35,554 bases of DNA, taken from contig NZ_PJJM01000066.1 of the NCBI RefSeq assembly GCF_002929805.1, positions 1 to 35,554 on the forward strand, written 5' to 3'. Under the pieces are notes generated by a model. The model had not been told where the DNA came from. It worked only from the letters and a program-made list of their open reading frames with translations, and did not search any database. The translations under genes were made by a program, and so were the position numbers. Position 1 is the stretch's first letter. Every line of letters begins with the position of its first letter. The stretch is from Cryobacterium sp. Y50 (GTDB taxonomy: Bacteria > Actinomycetota > Actinomycetes > Actinomycetales > Microbacteriaceae). Shown here piece after piece: positions 31,001 through 35,554 of this stretch.

Positions 31001-32899
31001 TCCAGCCGGGTAGTGCAGGCCCAGGTCGTACAGGTAGAACCGGCGCCCGTCGGCGGTTTCGATGTCGAACGGCACCTCGTCGAGCACCTCGATACCGAGG
31101 TTCTGCAGAAACGGCAAAATCTGGCTCAGGCTCTTCGGTTCGGTCATGTACAGCTTGATACGGGCGTCTTCGGCGGGGTCACCGACATTTTGAGCCCGGT
31201 AGACGTGCAGTCCGGGGCGGGTGTGCGGGTCAGCAGGTGCTCCCACCTGCGCAGCGCAGGCCTCGAACCGACCGATGTCTTCGAGGGCATCGGTGATTTC
31301 ATAGTCGACCCGGTAGCTGTCAGGAAAAGCCTCCGCCCACACGCTCGACAAGCGCTCGGCTTCTTCGACCGAGTGTGTTTCGCGCAACTCATCACTGATG
31401 CCCTCGGGCCACGACCGCACGGCCATGGCCAGGCGGTGTTCCAGGGCGGCGGCATCGACCGTGTCGGCGGCGACATCCTTAGGCAAGCGGATGCGATAGA
31501 ACAGTCGCGCGAGCGCCGATTCGGTCATGCGCGCTTCGAAGTCGAGGGACTCCGAGTGGAACGTCTCCCGCAATGCCTTCTCGATGCGCAGCCGCACTGC
31601 GGTGTTGTAGCGGTCACGCGGCAGGTAGACCAGCGCCGACATGAACCGTCCGTAGATGTCGGGACGGAGGAACAGCCGGGTGCGCCGGCGCTCCTGCAGG
31701 CGTTGGATGGCTAGCGACGCAGTGACCAGGTCGGGGACTTCGATCTGGAACAGCTCGTCACGCGGGTAGGTTTCCATGATGCCCAGCAGGTCTTTTCCGC
31801 TGTGCGACTCGAGCGGAAAACCAACCTCGGTCATGACAGCCTTGACCTTTTCGCGCAGCACGGGCACGGCCGTCACCGAGCTCGTGTATGCGCTCGCGGC
31901 AAACAGACCGATGAAGCGCTGTTCTCCCTTGACCTGACCGGCGGCATCGAAACTCTTGATGCCGATGTAGTCGAAGTAGGCGGGGCGATGCACGGTGGAG
32001 CGCGAGTTGGCCTTGGTGATCACCAGGGCGGTGCGCTCGCGGGCTTTCTGCCGGCCGGCATCCGTTAGGTGCTGAATCTGGTGCCGGTCGTCGGCGGAAC
32101 GCAGCAGGCCCAGGCCGCTGCCGTCGATGAGGGTGAGGACGTCTTCGCCGTCCTGGGTCTCAAGGTCGTATTCGCGGTAGCCGAGAAAGGTGAAGTTGCC
32201 TTCGTCGAGCCAGTGCAGCAGCTGCTGGGTCTGGGTGAGGTCCTTGACCTGCTCGGCACCGACGATCTGGTCGAGGGCGTTGGCGATCTGCATCGCCTTC
32301 GTGCGCATAAGCGGCCAGTCGGCGACAGCGGCGCGAACATCGCCGAGTACGGCGGTCACGCCGTCCACCAGCAGGGCCTGTTCCTCGTCGGTCGCACTAT
32401 CGATCTCAATGGCGATCCACGACTCGAGGTGCGAGGCGTCATTGCCGGTGGCGATCAGGTGGGCAATATTGGGCATCGCCGAGGTGTCACCGCTGGAGAC
32501 GCCGACCCCAGCCGGAATGCGGTTGATATCGACGAGTTCATTGCTGGCCTTGCTGCGGGCAACGATGAGTAAGGGGTGCACGACGAGGTGGATGGCGGAG
32601 TGCTGGCGCACCAGCTCGGCCGTGACCGAGTCGACCAGAAAGGGCATGTCGTCGGTGACGATATAGATGACGCTGCGACCGGGCTCATTCTGAATCTCGA
32701 CCGTAGCCGTTTTCGGTACCCGGTGCTGCGCGACCAGCCAATGCGCTCGCGCTCGGGCTTGCAGTACTGGCGGGGAATAGTTCGCCGCGTCTTCGTCTGT
32801 CAGATGCTCATAATAATCAGTAATGAACGACTCGAGTGTGGAGTCAAGTGGGAATGAATCCGTCGGGGACAGACCCGTTGGGGTGAAACCAGACGACAT
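28043..32899 (-). CDS. gdh: NAD-specific glutamate dehydrogenase, large (GDH-180) type
   Basis: The 1618-residue enzyme is of the large catabolic GDH class, which oxidises glutamate to 2-oxoglutarate and ammonia with NAD+. The catalytic domain shows G-K-V-A-R-G-G-L-R-W-S-D-R-R-E-D-F-R (about 808-825), then K-A-Q-T-V-K-N-A-V-I-V-P-T-G-A-K-G-G-F-F-A-K-K and G-V-G-D-M-S-G-D-V-F-G-N-G-M, and V-G-E-G-G-N-L-G-F-T. The N-terminal 700 residues hold the ACT-like regulatory region of this class. The ATG at 32899 follows GGAGG at about 10 bases. Glutamate from the hut pathway could feed it, but no shared regulation is visible. Confidence 0.97.
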   Translation of the reverse strand: MSSGFTPTGLSPTDSFPLDSTLESFITDYYEHLTDEDAANYSPPVLQARARAHWLVAQHRVPKTATVEIQNEPGRSVIYIVTDDMPFLVDSVTAELVRQHSAIHLVVHPLLIVARSKASNELVDINRIPAGVGVSSGDTSAMPNIAHLIATGNDASHLESWIAIEIDSATDEEQALLVDGVTAVLGDVRAAVADWPLMRTKAMQIANALDQIVGAEQVKDLTQTQQLLHWLDEGNFTFLGYREYDLETQDGEDVLTLIDGSGLGLLRSADDRHQIQHLTDAGRQKARERTALVITKANSRSTVHRPAYFDYIGIKSFDAAGQVKGEQRFIGLFAASAYTSSVTAVPVLREKVKAVMTEVGFPLESHSGKDLLGIMETYPRDELFQIEVPDLVTASLAIQRLQERRRTRLFLRPDIYGRFMSALVYLPRDRYNTAVRLRIEKALRETFHSESLDFEARMTESALARLFYRIRLPKDVAADTVDAAALEHRLAMAVRSWPEGISDELRETHSVEEAERLSSVWAEAFPDSYRVDYEITDALEDIGRFEACAAQVGAPADPHTRPGLHVYRAQNVGDPAEDARIKLYMTEPKSLSQILPFLQNLGIEVLDEVPFDIETADGRRFYLYDLGLHYPAGVDPIATGNLLADSFGAAISGAIESDSLDRLVLQDGLPWHRVVILRSYAKYLRQIGNINSYGFVANALLANPAVTRGLVALFEARFDPDLTDDERMLRVADVRTQLTLAMEQVVTLDADRVLRTLITLIEASLRTNFFQYKPYLSIKLDPSQIEQMPSPRPMYEIWVYSPRVEGVHLRFGKVARGGLRWSDRREDFRTEVLGLVKAQTVKNAVIVPTGAKGGFFAKKLPDPALDRAAWMAEGIASYQTFVRGLLDLTDNLVATPEGERVVPPNRVVSHDDADTYLVVAADKGTASFSDIANELAAEYGFWLGDAFASGGSVGYDHKEMGITAKGAWESVKRHFSELGVDAQSEEFTVVGVGDMSGDVFGNGMLLSKHTKLVAAFDHRHIFLDPTPNPALSFAERKRLFELPRSSWADYSTDLISAGGGVFPRQSKVVPISVEVQVVLGLPEGTTHLSPPELLRAILLAPTDLLYNGGIGTYVKASTETAAQVGDKANDSIRVDGKDLRVKVVGEGGNLGFTQLGRIEAALGGVILNTDAIDNSAGVDCSDHEVNIKIFVDRMVAAGKLDPAERAEFLAEMTDEVGRLVLVDNVDQNILLLNDRVLVNNWSPSYERLMNWLEASGDLQRELEALPTTATLRERLDQGQGLTSPELSVLAAYAKIELANALRDSDLADDPWFGSTLRRYFPTHLSERFDAELDTHPLRREIIATVVANDMINLGGITFAFRTMEETSANQATIARAFVALREIFELDEMVDELNALPSSFPTEKWTAIHLDIRRLLDRAVRWQVNHGGAMPVAAVIAKYQPQVALMRAHLGEYLQGADLKRLETQQEQAREWGLPDDLGRRWSELFEAYALLDVAKVAARSNVPVTEVAPIYYAVYNRFGVDNLLERITKLPRKDRWQALARAALRDDLYSTVADMARSVLDETDAGVPDERILAWEALNAEQLGRARSVFEEVNSLAQDDMASLSVAVRLLRSIVRR

Positions 32900-33025
32900 C
32901 GAAAAAACGCCTCCATCAAATATCTGCGCAGGACTCCTGCGACGGGCACTTCGGTGTGCCCAGTCAAGCTAAATCATGGAGTTCCCTTACTTTCTCATCG
33001 TAGTGCTGGCCCCTACATCACAGCC

Positions 33026-33052
33026 GTGCCGCCGCAGAACCTGCGGCGGCAC
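33026..33052. terminator. Perfect 12-bp hairpin upstream of NAD-GDH
   Basis: GTGCCGCCGCAG (33026-33037) and CTGCGGCGGCAC (33041-33052) pair perfectly around an AAC loop. It lies between the end of the transglycosylase-like gene and the start of gdh, both on the minus strand, so it probably ends the former. No T run follows. Confidence 0.65.
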
Positions 33053-33108
33053 GAAAGAACTGATGAGCAGCCTGATATTAGCTTCGGCTTGGTCTCGGGC
33101 ACGCTCGG

Positions 33109-33972
33109 TCAGTACCAGCCGACGGACTGCGAGTGCGACCAGGCCGCACACGGCGTTCCATAGGAGGAAGCCTTGATATAGCCCAGGCCCCAGCTGATCT
33201 GTGTCGTGGCGTTGGTCGCCCAGTCATTACCGGCCGAAGCCATCTTGCTGCCCGGCAGCGCCTGCGGAATGCCGGTCGCACCGCTATTGGAATTCAGCGC
33301 CGAGTAGGACCAGCCCGATTCCTTCTGCCACAGCCGGTCGAGGCAGCTGAACTGATCCTCGCCCCAGCCGTACTGGGACGCGGCCATTGAACGCGCTGTG
33401 GCGCGGGCGCCGGCGACGGTGTTGCTGCCCGCGAGGGACTCCATTCGAGCGGCTTCAGCGGCGGCCGCCGCCGCAGCTTCGGCTGCAGCAACTTCGGCTG
33501 CGAACCGGTCGACTTCGGCGGTGGCCGCAGCAACTGCGGCGGTCTGCGTCTTCGCCTCGATCGTGAGATCTTCGAGCTGGTCGATCGGCATGATCTCGTA
33601 ACTGGCGAGCGAGCTGGCTACCGAGGTGAGGGTGGAGGCATCCACTTTGCTCACGCTGGCGGCAATGACCAGGTTGGCCTGCGAGAGGGCAACGGAGGCG
33701 CTGTCGCGACTGAGTGTCTCGCCGCGCTCCACGTAATAGTCAAGTTGTTGGAGCTGGCGGCCGGTGCTCTCGGCGAGTACGGTCGTGGCGGCGATGCTGT
33801 CATGCTTGGCATCTGCCGACTGGGCGGCGAATTCATTGCCGGCGACGAGGCCAGCGATGACGAGCACGGCGCTAGCGGCGAAGACGATCTGGTACACGCG
33901 TTTGCGTTTGGGGTTTTCTCGGGCGGTACGAGCATGGGAAGTTTTAGAGATTTTTTGGCGCATATCCTTCAT
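33109..33972 (-). CDS. Secreted or anchored transglycosylase/APF-like cell-wall protein
   Basis: The 287-residue protein has a basic N-terminus, one hydrophobic segment (V-Y-Q-I-V-F-A-A-S-A-V-L-V-I-A-G-L-V-A-G) that should act as signal or anchor, a long Ala-rich coiled-coil-like region, and a C-terminal domain of about 90 residues: W-G-E-D-Q-F-S-C-L-D-R-L-W-Q-K-E-S-G-W, then G-A-T-G-I-P-Q-A-L-P-G-S-K-M, ending S-V-G-W-Y. This resembles lytic-transglycosylase/aggregation-promoting-factor C-terminal domains; the Glu in K-E-S-G-W is the likely catalytic acid. The start is uncertain: 33972 is chosen; GTG 34029 is an alternative. Confidence 0.8.
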   Translation of the reverse strand: MKDMRQKISKTSHARTARENPKRKRVYQIVFAASAVLVIAGLVAGNEFAAQSADAKHDSIAATTVLAESTGRQLQQLDYYVERGETLSRDSASVALSQANLVIAASVSKVDASTLTSVASSLASYEIMPIDQLEDLTIEAKTQTAAVAAATAEVDRFAAEVAAAEAAAAAAAEAARMESLAGSNTVAGARATARSMAASQYGWGEDQFSCLDRLWQKESGWSYSALNSNSGATGIPQALPGSKMASAGNDWATNATTQISWGLGYIKASSYGTPCAAWSHSQSVGWY

Positions 33973-34181
33973 CGGGAGCGAGGACGCGGCGCTAGGTACG
34001 CCGGCCCGCCGGGTTTCGGGCTCGCGCACTTCGGGACGGCGCGGGCAAGGTCGCTAGCTTGCACCGCCTTTTTGAACAAAACCTCACGATTTTCTTCGAA
34101 TGCCCTGACTTTCGGTCACGATCGCTCTGCCGTGGCATAATTTGCGACCCGTTCCGCGATCGATGGCTCCACTTCGGGCGG

Positions 34182-34788
34182 TTAGCCGGCCAGGCGATCG
34201 GGGTTCGCGGCGACGGCAAGCAGCCGAAGCAGGGCATAGGACCACTCGATGCGTTCCTGCTCGAGGCGCACGTTTCCCTCCGAACGGATGCGTCCCAGCG
34301 CGGCCTGTTCCCCCGCCGTCAGCGTCGAATACGTTCCGCCGGCCGGCTTCGGCTCCGGCACCCAGAGATCACGAAATTGCAGCAGGGTCGCCTCGTCCAT
34401 GAGGGTGCTCGTGACACTTCGGCAGCCCGCGCGGAGCGCGTGCAAAATAGCGAATCCGTCGGAGTCAAGGTCGCCCCAATAGATGACGCGGCCCGCGTTT
34501 ATCCACGGGATGGCGCCGAGGCGCGGCGCAGCGTAGCCGCCGCCGTGCACGACGACCGCGCCCGGCAGATCAGGCATCGCAAACATGGTCTCGAGGTTTT
34601 CGAAGACGAACACCGTCGTCGGCGTGACGGCGAGTTCGGCCAGTTCCTCGACCGGCGCGATGTCCCTCGAGCCATTTGGTGTCGATTCCGCGAATGGGCA
34701 GCTGACGAATACGCCAACCGGATGCAGGGTGCTCGACCAGCCACGCGACCACCTGCAGCAGGACGCAGCAGGCATCCGTTCGCGGCAC
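34182..34788 (-). pseudogene. jetD: Wadjet subunit JetD relic (C-terminal part, frameshifted, internal deletion)
   Basis: One frame near 34788-34670 reads V-V-A-W-L-V-E-H-P-A-S-G-W-R-I-R-Q-L-P-I-R-G-I-D-T-K-W-L-E, a JetD segment. At about 34660-34671 the frame changes, and the rest follows the JetD C-terminal Toprim-like domain: P-V-E-E-L-A, F-V-F-E-N-L-E-T, H-G-G-G-Y-A, Y-W-G-D-L-D-S-D-G-F-A-I-L, L-M-D-E-A-T-L-L and R-L-E-Q-E-R-I. In intact relatives some 60 or more residues separate the two parts, so a stretch is missing, as is the N-terminal half. JetD is the nuclease of the Wadjet anti-plasmid system; no jetABC is in view. The toxin gene ends 34 bases upstream. Confidence 0.8.
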
Positions 34789-34822
34789 TTCACGAATTGT
34801 AGGAGTTATGCACTGCCGGCGG

Positions 34823-35245
34823 TCAGCGAGGCACCTCTGTCCACGGGTTTATCAGATCGATGCCGAGACCTTGAAAATCCTTGATATTTCTTGTGGCAAG
34901 CGCTACTCCCTTGGACCGACAGATCGCCGCGATCATGCCGTCCTCCACGCTGAGAAGATGCCCGCTCGCGCGTCGGGACTCCTGCATGAGCGCATAGACC
35001 CGCGCCGCGGTCTCGTCGTAGGGAAGCACTTGATCGGCGTAGCTCGTGAGCGTGCGCTCGATTGCCGTCATCAGTCCGTCCCGACGATGGCCGACCGGCA
35101 GGAGCCGAACCCCCGTGAGAATCTCACCGACACTGACCGACGTGAACGCCACGTCATCAGAGACTCGATTTAACCAGGCCAGCACCACACGGTCCGGGCT
35201 CGATCGAAGCGGCTCAGATACAACGTTGGTATCCAGCACGATCAT
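34823..35245 (-). CDS. PIN-domain toxin, FitB/VapC type
   Basis: The 140-residue product is a PIN-domain endoribonuclease: acidic residues in M-I-V-L-D-T-N-V-V-S-E (Asp5), S-V-G-E-I-L (Glu41 or so), V-E-D-G-M-I-A-A (Asp near 102) and a final T-R-N-I-K-D-F. These are the four metal-binding positions of VapC/FitB toxins, which cleave RNA. Its ATG overlaps the antitoxin stop by 4 bases (35242-35245). L-N-R-V-S-D and G-I-D-L-I-N-P-W fit the FitB subgroup. Confidence 0.92.
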   Translation of the reverse strand: MIVLDTNVVSEPLRSSPDRVVLAWLNRVSDDVAFTSVSVGEILTGVRLLPVGHRRDGLMTAIERTLTSYADQVLPYDETAARVYALMQESRRASGHLLSVEDGMIAAICRSKGVALATRNIKDFQGLGIDLINPWTEVPR

Positions 35246-35469
35246 GAGAGATCGAGTTCGCGACCGGTCGAACGATCCGGCAACTTCAGATCCTCACCTC
35301 GGAATTCCGCAGTCGCAGCGACCCACGCCCGGGCAAAGTCTCCGCCAAACACCGCAGCGCTCAGAATAGCTCGAGCCTCCGCCTCCATGGACTGATTGTG
35401 TGCAGCCGCGCGGACTTTCAGTCGGCGCTGTACCTCGTCATCAAGATTGCGAACAGTAATTGCGGCCAT
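35242..35469 (-). CDS. FitA-like ribbon-helix-helix antitoxin
   Basis: A 75-residue protein starting A-A-I-T-V-R-N-L-D-D-E-V-Q-R-R-L-K-V-R-A-A, then S-M-E-A-E-A-R-A-I-L, the ribbon-helix-helix DNA-binding domain of FitA antitoxins. The C-terminal acidic and hydrophobic tail (F-R-G-E-D-L-K-L-P) should wrap the PIN toxin and block its active site. It overlaps the toxin by 4 bases, as expected for translational coupling. FitA usually represses its own operon. Confidence 0.92.
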   Translation of the reverse strand: MAAITVRNLDDEVQRRLKVRAAAHNQSMEAEARAILSAAVFGGDFARAWVAATAEFRGEDLKLPDRSTGRELDLS

Positions 35470-35478
35470 GATGGCCCC

Positions 35479-35495
35479 GTTACCTTGTTTGTAAC
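35479..35495. promoter_or_regulatory. Candidate autoregulatory operator of the toxin-antitoxin operon
   Basis: GTTAC (35479-35483) and GTAAC (35491-35495) form an inverted repeat with a 7-base spacer, 10-26 bases upstream of the antitoxin start, where FitA-type proteins bind. Confidence 0.4.
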
Positions 35496-35554
35496 CTCGG
35501 ATGGTGTGAGTATCTGAGGGAGTTGGCCTGTCGGGTCCGGCATGATTGTTGCCC

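Noticed and set aside
34182..35469. Active Wadjet defence system
   Set aside because: Only a broken JetD part is present, with no JetA, JetB or JetC in the window.
1..35554. CRISPR arrays, rRNA or tRNA genes, insertion sequences, prophage
   Set aside because: No regularly spaced repeats, tRNA-like cloverleaf, rRNA sequence, transposase or integrase was seen in any frame.

Overview
The window looks like a chromosomal segment of a high-GC Gram-positive actinobacterium, most likely a member of the Microbacteriaceae. The reasons are high-GC coding with GTG and TTG starts, a mycoredoxin (mycothiol biology), the very large NAD-dependent glutamate dehydrogenase, a DarT-domain protein of a type I associate with this family, and the motif CGGATGC/GCATCCG scattered through most genes. 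This placement comes from reading alone, with no database search.

Layout. 1-1.2 kb: two related small membrane proteins and a DUF2277 gene. 1.3-1.7 kb: a decayed HemK-like methyltransferase. 1.7-12.75 kb: the main metabolic block. A divergent ammonia-lyase-fold gene (minus strand) faces an IclR regulator. The regulator starts a plus-strand run: four OpuC/ProU-type ABC transporter genes, then hutU, an M20 amidohydrolase, hutF and hutI. 12.8-17.5 kb: oligopeptidase B and an SNF2 helicase, ended by a large hairpin. 17.7-25.7 kb: mixed genes (aldo/keto reductase, acyl-CoA dehydrogenase relic, Dps, small HTH protein, MOSC protein, DarT-like protein, HAD phosphatase, TauE exporter, EEP-family enzyme, AtoE carrier). 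25.9-27.8 kb: histidine-phosphatase, a new small ORF candidate, small proteins and a mycoredoxin. 27.8-32.9 kb: an LLM oxidoreductase relic and the giant NAD-GDH. 33-35.5 kb: an APF/transglycosylase-like secreted protein, a relic of the Wadjet subunit JetD, and a FitAB/VapBC-type toxin-antitoxin pair.

The most interesting system is at 1.7-12.75 kb. The hut genes convert urocanate to N-formylglutamate, and probably on to glutamate through the M20 enzyme, but no canonical histidine ammonia-lyase is present. The only lyase-fold gene has Gly-Thr-Gly where the Ala-Ser-Gly precursor of the MIO cofactor should be, and it has lost other catalytic positions. It is paired with an importer of the quaternary-amine class. 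I infer a route in which a trimethylammonium imidazole such as hercynine (histidine betaine) or ergothioneine is imported, loses trimethylamine by MIO-independent elimination, and feeds the hut enzymes. The lyase, regulator and transporter genes look less GC-rich than the hut genes, which suggests a cassette added upstream of an older hut operon. NAD-GDH in the same window could use the glutamate, though nothing shows co-regulation.

A second theme is gene decay. Four relics (HemK-like, acyl-CoA dehydrogenase, LLM oxidoreductase, JetD) lie at gene boundaries; three of them keep end pieces but have lost the middle.
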